64,000 nt of DNA, taken from NCBI RefSeq assembly GCF_017491605.1, contig NZ_JAFGYY010000003.1, positions 124,001 to 188,000 on the forward strand, read 5' to 3'. A program made the position numbers and the translations under genes. The notes beneath the pieces were generated by a model. That model worked only from the letters and a program-made list of their open reading frames with translations. It ran no database searches and was not told the DNA's origin. This stretch comes from Pseudomonas sp. 30_B. Its GTDB lineage: Bacteria > Pseudomonadota > Gammaproteobacteria > Pseudomonadales > Pseudomonadaceae. Positions within the stretch are counted from its first letter, which is position 1, and each line of letters starts with the position of its first letter. Of the stretch, positions 22,186 through 30,780 are shown piece by piece.

Positions 22186-23103
22186 ATGGTCGACAAACTG
22201 ACGCATCTGAAACAGCTGGAAGCGGAGAGCATCCACATCATCCGCGAGGTGGCCGCCGAGTTCGATAACCCGGTGATGCTGTACTCGATCGGCAAGGACA
22301 GCGCGGTGATGCTGCATCTCGCGCGCAAGGCCTTCTTCCCCGGCAAGCTGCCGTTCCCGGTGATGCACGTCGACACTCGCTGGAAATTCCAGGAGATGTA
22401 CAGCTTCCGCGACAAGATGGTCAGTGACCTGGGCCTGGACCTGATCACCCACATCAACCCCGATGGCGTGGCGCAGGACATCAACCCCTTCACCCACGGC
22501 AGCGCCAAGCACACCGACATCATGAAGACCGAAGGCCTCAAGCAGGCCCTCGACAAGTACGGCTTCGATGCCGCCTTCGGTGGTGCCCGCCGCGACGAGG
22601 AGAAGTCCCGCGCCAAGGAGCGCGTCTACTCCTTCCGCGACAGCAAGCACCGCTGGGACCCGAAGAACCAGCGTCCCGAGCTGTGGAACGTCTACAACGG
22701 CAAGGTGAAGAAGGGCGAGTCGATCCGCGTCTTCCCGCTGTCGAACTGGACCGAGCTGGACATCTGGCAATACATCTACCTGGAACAGATCCCGATCGTG
22801 CCGCTGTACTTCGCCGCCGAGCGCGAAGTCATCGAGATGAATGGCGCGCTGATCATGATCGACGACGAGCGCATCCTCGAGCACCTCACGCCCGAGCAGA
22901 AGGCCAGCATCCAGAAGAAGATGGTGCGCTTCCGCACCCTGGGCTGCTACCCGCTGACCGGCGCGGTGGAGTCCACCGCCACCACGCTGCCGGAAATCAT
23001 CCAGGAAATGCTGCTGACGCGGACTTCCGAACGCCAGGGCCGGGTCATCGACCACGATGCCGCAGGTTCGATGGAAGAAAAGAAACGTCAGGGCTACTTC
23101 TAA
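22186..23103 (+). CDS. cysD: Sulfate adenylyltransferase subunit 2
   Basis: A 305-residue PP-loop ATP pyrophosphatase-family subunit. With the CysN GTPase it makes adenosine 5'-phosphosulfate from sulfate and ATP. The PP-loop motif [12 protein letters not shown] is near residue 36, and [16 protein letters not shown] is conserved. It is followed by cysNC after 12 bases. Confidence 0.97.
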   Translation: MVDKLTHLKQLEAESIHIIREVAAEFDNPVMLYSIGKDSAVMLHLARKAFFPGKLPFPVMHVDTRWKFQEMYSFRDKMVSDLGLDLITHINPDGVAQDINPFTHGSAKHTDIMKTEGLKQALDKYGFDAAFGGARRDEEKSRAKERVYSFRDSKHRWDPKNQRPELWNVYNGKVKKGESIRVFPLSNWTELDIWQYIYLEQIPIVPLYFAAEREVIEMNGALIMIDDERILEHLTPEQKASIQKKMVRFRTLGCYPLTGAVESTATTLPEIIQEMLLTRTSERQGRVIDHDAAGSMEEKKRQGYF

Positions 23104-23115
23104 GGTTCTCGCACC

Positions 23116-25017
23116 ATGTCGCATCAATCCGATCTGATCAGCGAGGACATCCTCGCCTACCTGGCCCAGCACGAGCGCAAGGAACTGCTGCGCTTCCTCA
23201 CCTGCGGCAATGTCGACGACGGCAAGAGCACCCTGATCGGGCGCCTGCTGCATGACTCCAAGATGATCTACGAGGACCACCTCGAGGCCATCACCCGCGA
23301 TTCGAAGAAAGTCGGCACCACCGGCGATGACGTCGACCTGGCGCTGCTGGTGGACGGCCTGCAGGCCGAGCGCGAGCAGGGCATCACCATTGATGTGGCG
23401 TACCGCTACTTCAGCACCGCCAAGCGCAAGTTCATCATCGCCGACACTCCCGGCCATGAGCAGTACACCCGCAACATGGCCACCGGCGCGTCCACCTGCG
23501 ACCTGGCCATCATCCTGATCGACGCCCGCTACGGCGTGCAGACCCAGACCCGCCGGCACAGCTTCATCGCCTCGCTGCTGGGCATCAAGCACATCGTCGT
23601 TGCCATCAACAAGATGGACCTCAAGGACTTCGACCAGGGCGTCTTCGAGCAGATCAAGGCCGACTACCTGCAGTTCGCCGACAAGATCAACCTCAAGACC
23701 AATTCCCTGCACTTCGTGCCGATGTCGGCGCTGAAGGGCGACAACGTGGTCAACAAGTCCGAGCGCTCGCCGTGGTACACCGGCCAGTCGCTGATGGAGA
23801 TCCTCGAGTCGGTCGAGATCGCCGGTGACCGTAACCTCGACGACATGCGCTTCCCGGTGCAGTACGTCAACCGTCCGAACCTGAACTTCCGTGGCTTCGC
23901 CGGTACCCTGGCCAGCGGCATCGTGCGCAAGGGCGACGAAGTCGTGGCCCTGCCGTCGGGCAAGGGCAGCAAGGTCAAGTCCATCGTCACCTTCGAGGGT
24001 GAGCTGGAGCAGGCCGGTCCCGGCCAGGCCATCACCCTGACCCTGGAAGACGAGATCGACGTTTCCCGCGGCGACATGCTGGTGCACGCCGACAATCGTC
24101 CGCTGGTGACCGACGGCTTCGACGCCATGCTGGTGTGGATGGCCGAAGAGCCGATGCTGCCGGGCAAGAAGTACGACATCAAGCGCGCCACCAGCTACGT
24201 GCCGGGCTCCATTCCGAGCATCGCCCACAAGGTGGACGTGAATACTCTGGAAGAGACTGCCGCCAGCGAACTCAAGCTCAACGAGATCGCCCGCGTGAAG
24301 GTCAGCCTGGATGCGCCGATTGCGCTGGACGGCTACGGTCAGAATCGCACCACCGGCGCCTTCATCGTCATCGACCGCCTGACCAACGGCACCGTCGGTG
24401 CGGGCATGATCATCGCCGCGCCGCAGGCGGGCCATGGCACTTCCACCCACCACGGTGCCAACGCCCACGTCGCTCGTGAAGAACGCGCTGCACGCTTCGG
24501 CCAGCAACCGGCCACCGTGCTGTTCAGCGGCCTCTCCGGCGCTGGCAAGAGCACCCTGGCCTACGCCGTGGAGCGCAAGCTGTTCGACATGGGCCGCGCG
24601 GTCTATGTGCTGGATGGCCAGAACCTGCGCCATGACCTGAACAAGGGACTGCCGCAGGATCGCGCCGGCCGCACCGAAAACTGGCTGCGCACTGCTCACG
24701 TGGCCAAGCAGTTCAACGAAGCCGGGCTGCTCAGCCTGTGCGCCTTCGTCGCCCCGAGCGCCGAAGGCCGCGAGCGCGCCAAGTCCCTGATCGGAGCGGA
24801 GCGCCTGATCACCGTCTACGTCCAGGCGTCTCCGCAGATCTGCCGCGAGCGTGATCCGCAGGGCCTGTATGCCGCCGGCCAGGACAACATCCCGGGCGAG
24901 TCCTTCCCCTACGACGTGCCGCTGGATGCCGATCTGGTGATCGACACCCAGACCCAGTCGGTGGAAGACGGCGTCAAGGCAGTCCTCGACCTGCTCCGCC
25001 AGCGCGGCGCGATCTGA
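23116..25017 (+). CDS. cysNC: Bifunctional sulfate adenylyltransferase subunit 1 / APS kinase
   Basis: A 633-residue fusion. Residues about 1-440 are the CysN GTPase (P-loop GNVDDGKST, switch [19 protein letters not shown]) and residues about 460-633 are the CysC APS kinase (P-loop [22 protein letters not shown]). The fused enzyme activates sulfate to APS and then PAPS for assimilation. The fusion is the usual form in Pseudomonas. Confidence 0.97.
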   Translation: MSHQSDLISEDILAYLAQHERKELLRFLTCGNVDDGKSTLIGRLLHDSKMIYEDHLEAITRDSKKVGTTGDDVDLALLVDGLQAEREQGITIDVAYRYFSTAKRKFIIADTPGHEQYTRNMATGASTCDLAIILIDARYGVQTQTRRHSFIASLLGIKHIVVAINKMDLKDFDQGVFEQIKADYLQFADKINLKTNSLHFVPMSALKGDNVVNKSERSPWYTGQSLMEILESVEIAGDRNLDDMRFPVQYVNRPNLNFRGFAGTLASGIVRKGDEVVALPSGKGSKVKSIVTFEGELEQAGPGQAITLTLEDEIDVSRGDMLVHADNRPLVTDGFDAMLVWMAEEPMLPGKKYDIKRATSYVPGSIPSIAHKVDVNTLEETAASELKLNEIARVKVSLDAPIALDGYGQNRTTGAFIVIDRLTNGTVGAGMIIAAPQAGHGTSTHHGANAHVAREERAARFGQQPATVLFSGLSGAGKSTLAYAVERKLFDMGRAVYVLDGQNLRHDLNKGLPQDRAGRTENWLRTAHVAKQFNEAGLLSLCAFVAPSAEGRERAKSLIGAERLITVYVQASPQICRERDPQGLYAAGQDNIPGESFPYDVPLDADLVIDTQTQSVEDGVKAVLDLLRQRGAI

Positions 25018-25034
25018 TCGCATGGCGCTGAACT

Positions 25035-25064
25035 GAAAAAGCCCCGCACCTGCGGGGCTTTTTC
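25035..25064. terminator. Terminator after cysNC
   Basis: GAAAAAGCCCCGCA, 2-base loop, TGCGGGGCTTTTTC. Almost identical in stem to the terminator at 25697. Confidence 0.9.
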
Positions 25065-25114
25065 TTTGGTGATGCCCAACTTTTCCTCTGCGTAGTACGG
25101 AAGGGGCTGCTTTC

Positions 25115-25140
25115 GTAGGAGCGGACCTTGTCCGCGAAAT
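25115..25140 (+). repeat. REP sequence, left of RAYT
   Basis: GTAG head followed by the hairpin GCGGACcttGTCCGC; perfect inverted match to 25649-25674. Confidence 0.9.
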
Positions 25141-25169
25141 CCGTCCATCCCACACGAGGATGTCCGGCT

Positions 25170-25646
25170 ATGTCCCATCCTGCTTTTCCCTATGTGCCTG
25201 GCAACCGCGCTTTGCGCAAAGGGCGTTCGTCGATTCCAGGCAGTGTGTACCTCATTACAGTCACCACTGAGCATCGAGCTGCTGTCTTTATCGACTTCAA
25301 TCGTGCCTGCGTCGCTTCATCGTCGTTTACACGACCGTCGGTGCTCGGCCGAAACAGGCTGCTCGCCTGGGTTTTGATGCCGGATCACGTCCACTGGCTG
25401 CTTCAGCTGGGCAATGGCGAGGACTTGGCCAAATCGGTTGGACGAATGAAGGCTGTCAGTGCGCGAGAGGTGCGCCGCAAGCGGGGATGGCAGGACGCCG
25501 TATGGGCGTCCGCTTTCCATGACCGGACGCTACGAAGGGAAGAGGATTTAGTCGCGATTGCACGATATGTCGTAGCCAATCCGTTGCGTGCGGGATTGGT
25601 CAGAGCGGTGAGGGAGTATCCCTTTTGGGATGCGGTGTGGTTGTGA
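25170..25646 (+). CDS. REP-associated tyrosine transposase (RAYT)
   Basis: A 158-residue Y1/IS200-related transposase domain protein. The HUH-type metal motif is HVH in MPDHVHWLL (about residue 75), and the RAYT signature with the presumed nucleophile tyrosine is ARYVVANPLRAGLV (about residue 137). I placed the start at ATG 25170 because a GAGGA site lies 9 bases upstream, inside the space between the REP and the gene. The reading frame is intact, so it may be functional. RAYTs are thought to move or maintain REP/REPIN elements and are usually single-copy and vertically inherited. Confidence 0.92.
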   Translation: MSHPAFPYVPGNRALRKGRSSIPGSVYLITVTTEHRAAVFIDFNRACVASSSFTRPSVLGRNRLLAWVLMPDHVHWLLQLGNGEDLAKSVGRMKAVSAREVRRKRGWQDAVWASAFHDRTLRREEDLVAIARYVVANPLRAGLVRAVREYPFWDAVWL

Positions 25647-25648
25647 GG

Positions 25649-25674
25649 ATTTCGCGGACAAGGTCCGCTCCTAC
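25649..25674 (-). repeat. REP sequence, right of RAYT (inverted)
   Basis: Exact reverse complement of 25115-25140, beginning 2 bases after the RAYT stop codon. Confidence 0.9.
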
Positions 25675-25696
25675 AAGAGCGCTGGCCACGATGCAC

Positions 25697-25725
25697 AAAA
25701 AAGCCCCGCAAATGCGGGGCTTTTT
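25697..25725. terminator. Bidirectional terminator, RAYT/zapG
   Basis: AAAAAAGCCCCGCA, AA loop, TGCGGGGCTTTTT; lies between converging RAYT and zapG. Confidence 0.9.
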
Positions 25726-25740
25726 CTACGGAACGGAGAC

Positions 25741-26181
25741 TCAGTACTTGCCTTTCAGCCCATATGTCTCGTCCAGCGTGCCCGGGCCTTCACTCGGCTT
25801 GGGCGCGTAGTCGCGCGGTGCTTCGTTGTTCGCCGGCGGGGTCAGGCGCTCGCGGCGCTCGGGGTATTCGTCGGCGTGCAGGGCGGCCAGCAGGCGCTGC
25901 TTGGTCTGCTCGTCCAGGGCCAGACGTTCGGCGCCCTCGGACAGGTGATCCTGAACGTCCTGATAGCTCTGGGTGAGCTTCTTCATCAGGCTGGCGGAGG
26001 TGTTGAAGTGGGTCACCACTTCGCGCTGGTAACTATCGAAACGATCCTGCATGTCATCCACCTGGCGCTGCAGCTTGTTCGGCGCGGCGTTGGGGAGCAG
26101 GCGGGCGATCAGGAAGCCGATGGCGCCCCCGACGATCAGGGCGAGTAGCGGCAGCAACCAGGTGGTGAGGGACTGTTCCAC
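25741..26181 (-). CDS. zapG: Inner-membrane division/envelope protein ZapG (YhcB, DUF1043)
   Basis: A 146-residue protein with one N-terminal membrane helix (about residues 6-28) and a coiled-coil (about 35-100), then a disordered proline-rich tail. This is the architecture of YhcB/ZapG, linked in other bacteria to divisome and cell-envelope coordination. The start codon is GTG at 26181, preceded by GGAAGGA. The symbol rests on family resemblance only. Confidence 0.82.
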   Translation of the reverse strand: MEQSLTTWLLPLLALIVGGAIGFLIARLLPNAAPNKLQRQVDDMQDRFDSYQREVVTHFNTSASLMKKLTQSYQDVQDHLSEGAERLALDEQTKQRLLAALHADEYPERRERLTPPANNEAPRDYAPKPSEGPGTLDETYGLKGKY

Positions 26182-26320
26182 GCGAATCCTTCCTCTATAG
26201 ACGGCTTTGCTTTACGTTAGCGGCTTGCACCTGTGCTTGTATACCGTGGCGAACGCTTCGCCGCCTGCGCAGGTATTGTGCTAGACGAGACGACCCGCCA
26301 CGGGGTCACGGAGTTGTTGT

Positions 26321-26947
26321 TTGACCACCCGCGAAATCCCTCTGTTCCTCGATGGCCCCGACGGCCAGCTGGAAGCCCTGCACCTCGCCACAGCTGACGC
26401 CAACGGCGTCGCGCTGATCTGTCATCCGCACCCGCTGTTCGCCGGCACCATGCAGAACAAGGTGGTCGCTACCTTGCAGCGCGCCGCACGGGATGCAGGA
26501 TACGCCACGCTTCGTTTCAATTTTCGGGGCGTGGGTCAGAGCGGCGGCAGTTATGCCGAAGGCCGTGGCGAGATCGATGACGCACTGGCTGCCGCGCGCT
26601 GGCTGGCCGAACAGCATCCGGGCCTGCCGCTGACGCTGATGGGCTTTTCCTTCGGCTCCTGCGTGGCTGGCAACGCCGCCGAGCGCCTGGAAGAGGAGGG
26701 CGCCGCGCTGACGCAACTGTTCATGCTGGCGCCGCCGGTGGAGCGTTTCGATGTCGACCTGCCCGAACGCTGCCCGCTCACGGTGATCCAGCCGGAGGCC
26801 GACGAAGTGGTCACGCCCGAGCGTGTCTACGCCTGGAGTGCCGAGCTGAGCAAGCCGCACGAACTGATCCGCATCCCCGAGTGCAGCCATTTCTTCCACG
26901 GCAAGCTGATCGAGCTCAAGGACCTGATACAGGCCCGGCTCGCCTAG
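26321..26947 (+). CDS. Alpha/beta hydrolase (serine aminopeptidase-like)
   Basis: A 208-residue alpha/beta hydrolase. The nucleophile elbow is GFSFGSC (Gly-x-Ser-x-Gly variant, about residue 110), the oxyanion segment is HPHPLFAGTM near the N-terminus, and the likely catalytic His is in PECSHFFHGKL near the C-terminus. The start is TTG at 26321, chosen because GGAG at 26310-26313 is well spaced and the next family-conserved residues follow directly. Substrate unknown. Confidence 0.87.
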   Translation: MTTREIPLFLDGPDGQLEALHLATADANGVALICHPHPLFAGTMQNKVVATLQRAARDAGYATLRFNFRGVGQSGGSYAEGRGEIDDALAAARWLAEQHPGLPLTLMGFSFGSCVAGNAAERLEEEGAALTQLFMLAPPVERFDVDLPERCPLTVIQPEADEVVTPERVYAWSAELSKPHELIRIPECSHFFHGKLIELKDLIQARLA

Positions 26948-27007
26948 GCCGCCGAGCCGCGTTACCATCCGGCCCGCCATTTCATTTGTGTTGATTCCTG
27001 GATTCCC

Positions 27008-28348
27008 ATGACGACCCGTATCCTGACCGGCATCACCACCACCGGTACTCCGCACCTGGGCAACTACGCCGGCGCCATTCGCCCGGCCATCGTCGCCAGC
27101 CGCGATCCGCAGGCAGATTCCTTCTATTTCCTGGCCGACTACCACGCGCTGATCAAGTGCGATGACCCGGCGCGCATCCAGCGTTCGCGCCTGGAGATCG
27201 CCGCCACCTGGCTGGCCTGCGGCCTGGATGCTGACAAGGCGACCTTCTATCGCCAGTCCGACATTCCCGAAATCCCCGAACTGACCTGGCTGCTCACCTG
27301 CGTCAGCGCCAAGGGCCTGCTCAACCGCGCCCACGCCTATAAGGCCTCGGTGGACAAGAACGTCGAGGCCGGCGAAGACCCGGATGCCGGCGTCACCATG
27401 GGCCTGTACAGCTACCCGGTGCTGATGGCCGCGGACATCCTGATGTTCAACGCGCACAAGGTGCCGGTCGGCCGCGACCAGATCCAGCACGTGGAAATGG
27501 CCCGCGACATCGGCCAGCGCTTCAACCACCTGTTCGGCAACGGCAAGGAACTGTTCACCCTGCCCGAGGTGGTGATCGAGGAAGACGTGGCGACCCTGCC
27601 GGGCCTGGACGGTCGCAAGATGTCCAAGAGCTACGACAACACCATCCCGCTGTTCGGCAGCGCCAAGCAACTCAAGGACGCCGTGGCCCGCATCGTCACC
27701 GACTCCCGCGCGCCGGGCGAGCCGAAGGACCCGGACAACTCGCACCTGTTCACGCTCTACCAGGCCTTCTCCACCCACGAGCAACAGGCGGCGTTCCGCG
27801 CCGAGCTGCTCGGCGGCCTGGCCTGGGGCGAAGCCAAGCAGCGCCTGTTCGAGCTGCTCGACAACGAGCTGGGCGAGGCCCGTGAGCGTTACCACGCGCT
27901 GATCACCCGTCCGGCTGATCTGGAAGACATCCTCCTGGCCGGCGCCGCCAAGGCCCGCCGCATCGCCACCCCGTTCCTCGGCGAACTGCGCGAGGCCGTC
28001 GGCCTGCGTTCGTTCCGCGAGCAGGTGCAGGTGGCGACCGAAGGCAAGAAGAAAGCCGCCAAGGCCGCGCGTTTCGTCAGCTTCCGCGAGGACGACGGCT
28101 TCCGCTTCCGCCTGCTGGATGCCGCGGGCGAGCAGCTACTGCTGTCCATCGCCTTCGCCGATGGCAAGGCCGCGGGCCAAGTGACCAAGCGCCTGCAATC
28201 CGAGGCGCTTGACCTGCACGCCGAGCTGAATGCCTTCAGCGTGCGCCTGGATGGCAAAGCCGTGGCCTACAGCCCGGAATTCTCCACCGACGCGGAGCGC
28301 GACGCCGCCATGCAGCGTCTGCGCGAGGCCCTCGCTCCCCAGGAGTGA
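27008..28348 (+). CDS. trpS: Tryptophanyl-tRNA synthetase with C-terminal extension
   Basis: A 446-residue class Ic synthetase. The HIGH-equivalent is TPHLGN (about residue 16) and KMSKS is in [11 protein letters not shown] (about residue 205). The canonical enzyme, about 334 residues long in E. coli, ends near residue 340 here. About 100 further residues follow a Lys/Ala-rich linker and form a separate small domain (starting about [15 protein letters not shown]). Longer TrpRS forms are known in pseudomonads. The role of the extra domain is not evident. Confidence 0.95.
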   Translation: MTTRILTGITTTGTPHLGNYAGAIRPAIVASRDPQADSFYFLADYHALIKCDDPARIQRSRLEIAATWLACGLDADKATFYRQSDIPEIPELTWLLTCVSAKGLLNRAHAYKASVDKNVEAGEDPDAGVTMGLYSYPVLMAADILMFNAHKVPVGRDQIQHVEMARDIGQRFNHLFGNGKELFTLPEVVIEEDVATLPGLDGRKMSKSYDNTIPLFGSAKQLKDAVARIVTDSRAPGEPKDPDNSHLFTLYQAFSTHEQQAAFRAELLGGLAWGEAKQRLFELLDNELGEARERYHALITRPADLEDILLAGAAKARRIATPFLGELREAVGLRSFREQVQVATEGKKKAAKAARFVSFREDDGFRFRLLDAAGEQLLLSIAFADGKAAGQVTKRLQSEALDLHAELNAFSVRLDGKAVAYSPEFSTDAERDAAMQRLREALAPQE

Positions 28349-28391
28349 CGGCTCTGGCAGGCCGGTCCGACTACCGGCTAATTGCCAAGCA

Positions 28392-28426
28392 ACGGGGGCG
28401 CCGCTAAAGTGTGCGCCCCCGTTTTC
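28392..28426 (+). terminator. Terminator after trpS
   Basis: Perfect 10-bp stem ACGGGGGCGC / GCGCCCCCGT with an 11-base loop and TTTTCGTT after it. It ends about 19 bases before zapE. Confidence 0.75.
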
Positions 28427-28444
28427 GTTACCTTGCTACCGATC

Positions 28445-29539
28445 ATGACGCCTCTTCAGCGCTACCAGGAAGATCTGAAACGCCCCGATTTCTTCCACGA
28501 CGCCGCGCAAGCGAACGCCGTGAAGCATCTGCAACGCCTCTATGACGATCTGGTCGCCGCCGAAAAAGGCAAGACCGGGCTGTTCGGCAGATTGCTGGGC
28601 AAGAAATCCCAGGAGCCGGTGAAGGGCCTGTATTTCTGGGGCGGCGTCGGCCGTGGCAAGACCTACCTGGTGGATACCTTCTTCGAAGCGCTGCCGTTCA
28701 AGCAGAAGATGCGCACGCACTTCCACCGCTTCATGAAGCGCGTCCACGAGGAAATGAAGACCCTCAAGGGCGAGAAGAACCCGCTGACCATCATCGGCAA
28801 GCGTTTCGCCGACGAGGCCCGGGTGATCTGCTTCGACGAATTCTTCGTCTCCGACATCACCGACGCGATGATCCTCGCGACCCTGCTGGAAGAGCTGTTC
28901 AAGAACGGCGTCAGCCTGGTGGCGACCTCCAATATCGTGCCGGACGGCCTGTACAAGGACGGCCTGCAGCGCGCCCGCTTCCTGCCGGCCATCGCCCTCG
29001 TCAAGCAGTACACCGAAGTGGTCAACGTCGACAGCGGCGTGGACTACCGCCTGCGCGCCCTGGAGCAGGCCGAGCTGTACCATTGGCCGCTGTCCGAGCA
29101 GGCCGAACAGGCCATGACCCGCGACTTCAAGGCGCTGACCCCGGAATGTGCCGCGGCGACCCGCGATGACGCGCTGATGATCGAGAATCGCGAGATCCGC
29201 GCGCGCATCACCTGCGACGACGTGGCCTGGTTCGAATTCCGCGAGCTGTGCGACGGTCCGCGCAGCCAGAACGACTACATCGAGCTGGCGAAGATCTTCC
29301 ACGCCATCCTGATTTCCAACGTCGAGCAGATGAACGTGGCCAAGGACGACATGGCCCGCCGCTTCATCAACCTGGTGGACGAGTTCTACGACCGCAACGT
29401 CAAGCTGATCCTCTCCGCCGAAGTGGAGCTCAAGGACCTGTACACCGGCGGCCGCCTGGAGTTCGAATTCCAGCGCACGCTCAGCCGTCTGCTGGAAATG
29501 CAGTCCCACGAATACCTGAGCCGCCCGCACCGTCCCTGA
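28445..29539 (+). CDS. zapE: Cell division protein ZapE (AFG1-like ATPase)
   Basis: A 364-residue AAA-type ATPase. Walker A is GGVGRGKTYL (about residue 63) and Walker B is VICFDEFFVSDITDAM (about residue 130). ZapE binds FtsZ during late constriction in E. coli. The start at ATG 28445 (MTPLQRYQEDL) follows the trpS terminator, so the gene needs its own promoter or depends on read-through. Confidence 0.94.
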   Translation: MTPLQRYQEDLKRPDFFHDAAQANAVKHLQRLYDDLVAAEKGKTGLFGRLLGKKSQEPVKGLYFWGGVGRGKTYLVDTFFEALPFKQKMRTHFHRFMKRVHEEMKTLKGEKNPLTIIGKRFADEARVICFDEFFVSDITDAMILATLLEELFKNGVSLVATSNIVPDGLYKDGLQRARFLPAIALVKQYTEVVNVDSGVDYRLRALEQAELYHWPLSEQAEQAMTRDFKALTPECAAATRDDALMIENREIRARITCDDVAWFEFRELCDGPRSQNDYIELAKIFHAILISNVEQMNVAKDDMARRFINLVDEFYDRNVKLILSAEVELKDLYTGGRLEFEFQRTLSRLLEMQSHEYLSRPHRP

Positions 29540-29553
29540 CGGTTCTGCGAACG

Positions 29554-29582
29554 AAAAAGGCTGCCCGAGGGCAGCCTTTTTT
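29554..29582 (+). terminator. Terminator after zapE
   Basis: AAAAAGGCTGCCC, GA loop, GGGCAGCCTTTTTT. Confidence 0.92.
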
Positions 29583-29607
29583 GTTTTGGGAAATGCTGGG
29601 CGCTGCC

Positions 29608-29685
29608 TGTAGGAGCGAGCTTGCTCGCGAACCGCCCAGCGCCGGAGTTGGCGGGGAGATGTTCGCGAGCAAGCTCGCTCCTACG
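29608..29685. repeat. REPIN (two inverted REP sequences)
   Basis: Left REP at 29608-29631 (hairpin GCGAGCttGCTCGC) and its 23-bp perfect inverted partner at 29662-29684, with about 30 unrelated bases between. The core (GAGCTTGCTC) differs from the REPs beside the RAYT (GGACCTTGTCC), so this belongs to another REP class. It lies between convergent genes. Confidence 0.9.
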
Positions 29686-29713
29686 AAAAGCCCTCCGGCG
29701 TGGATGGTAGCGA

Positions 29714-30676
29714 TCAGCGCTGCGCCATCTCCTGCTGCGCCTTCTTCAGCAATTGCTGGGCATGGGCGACTTCCAGCGCCTCCATGGCGTTGATCGGCTG
29801 GATCGCCACGGCTTTCTTCAGCTGCTCCAGCGCCTTCTGATCCTCATCTTCTCCGTACACATAGGTCAGCGCGTTGGCATATTCGTAGTGCCCGATCGGC
29901 AAGTCGCTGGCGGCACGGAAGGAGCGGGCGAAGTACTGCTCCATCTGGTCCGCGCTGACCCCGTAGGTCATCTTGCCCACCAGCTTGCCGACCTTGCGGA
30001 TCACACCGGCTTCGTAGCCACCATAGAGCGCCAGGGCGAACGGTTGGTTGGGCTGCTTGGCCAGCAGTGCATCCAGCTCCTTGGGAATCTGGCCGGTGTA
30101 ACCGCGCTTGAGCACCACTGGCACGGGCAGGTCTTCGGCCAGGCGAGCCTTGGCGTAGGCGCGGCCAAACTGGGCGATGGGGTCGGCATTGAGCAGCGGG
30201 CCGGCCTGGTCGGTGTAGCTGATCACTTCTTCCAGCAGGCGCTGTTTCTCTTCCTGGTTCGGCGCCAGGAACAGGGCGTAGAGGGTCTGGGCGAACATCG
30301 CCGGTACCTGGCCGCCGACGTCCAGCGCCAGACCGTCCTTCTTGGCCTGGGCGAAGTCGCCGCGGAACACCTTGCGCCACACGTCCTGCAGCTTTTCTGC
30401 GTAGACCTGGGCTTCCTCCGGCTTGCCGCTGAAACCGGTGCCGGCGGCCACGGTTTTCTCCAGGGCGTCGGGATGCCGGGTGGCCATGGTCACCACCCAG
30501 TCGGCATCGGGGAAGGGGTAGTTGCCGAAGCCGCGGGTCAGCTTCGGCCAGGCGGCGCGCAGCTTGTCGCCGCTGTAATCGAAGGCGCTCTGGTCATAAG
30601 GGAAAGGTTTCCAGGTGTCGTCCGCCACAGCGGTGAGGCTGAAGGCGGCCAGCAGGGCAAGCAGAAAGCGGCGCAT
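29714..30676 (-). CDS. Exported protein with TPR-like helices, function unknown
   Basis: A 320-residue protein with a signal peptide (MRRFLLALLAAFSLTAVA, cleavage near residue 18). The mature part is helical and alanine/leucine-rich; the last about 60 residues (GEDEDQKALEQLKKAVAIQPINAME) look like a tetratricopeptide helix pair. No catalytic motif is visible. I recognise it as conserved at this position in related pseudomonads but know no function. Start at 30676 because only this gives a signal peptide. Confidence 0.82.
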   Translation of the reverse strand: MRRFLLALLAAFSLTAVADDTWKPFPYDQSAFDYSGDKLRAAWPKLTRGFGNYPFPDADWVVTMATRHPDALEKTVAAGTGFSGKPEEAQVYAEKLQDVWRKVFRGDFAQAKKDGLALDVGGQVPAMFAQTLYALFLAPNQEEKQRLLEEVISYTDQAGPLLNADPIAQFGRAYAKARLAEDLPVPVVLKRGYTGQIPKELDALLAKQPNQPFALALYGGYEAGVIRKVGKLVGKMTYGVSADQMEQYFARSFRAASDLPIGHYEYANALTYVYGEDEDQKALEQLKKAVAIQPINAMEALEVAHAQQLLKKAQQEMAQR

Positions 30677-30780
30677 GGCGATATCCCGTCGGGTTCTTGT
30701 TGTCGAAACTGCTCTTGAGCGAGTCAGCCGATCATAGGACGCACCCCACGTCCGCGAACCCATCCTAGGAATGGCGTGTT

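Larger units (their letters stand above)
25115..25674. mobile_element. RAYT-REP module
   Basis: A RAYT gene enclosed by two REP sequences that are perfect 26-bp inverted copies of each other. This is the expected organisation of a REP-associated tyrosine transposase with its cognate REPs. It sits between cysNC and the convergent zapG gene. Confidence 0.88.

Noticed and set aside
22144..25155. 1003-codon open frame on the minus strand
   Set aside because: It lies exactly opposite cysD and cysNC, whose protein families are unmistakable. The frame is open because of high third-position GC; its translation is low-complexity Leu/Val/Gly/His with no family resemblance.
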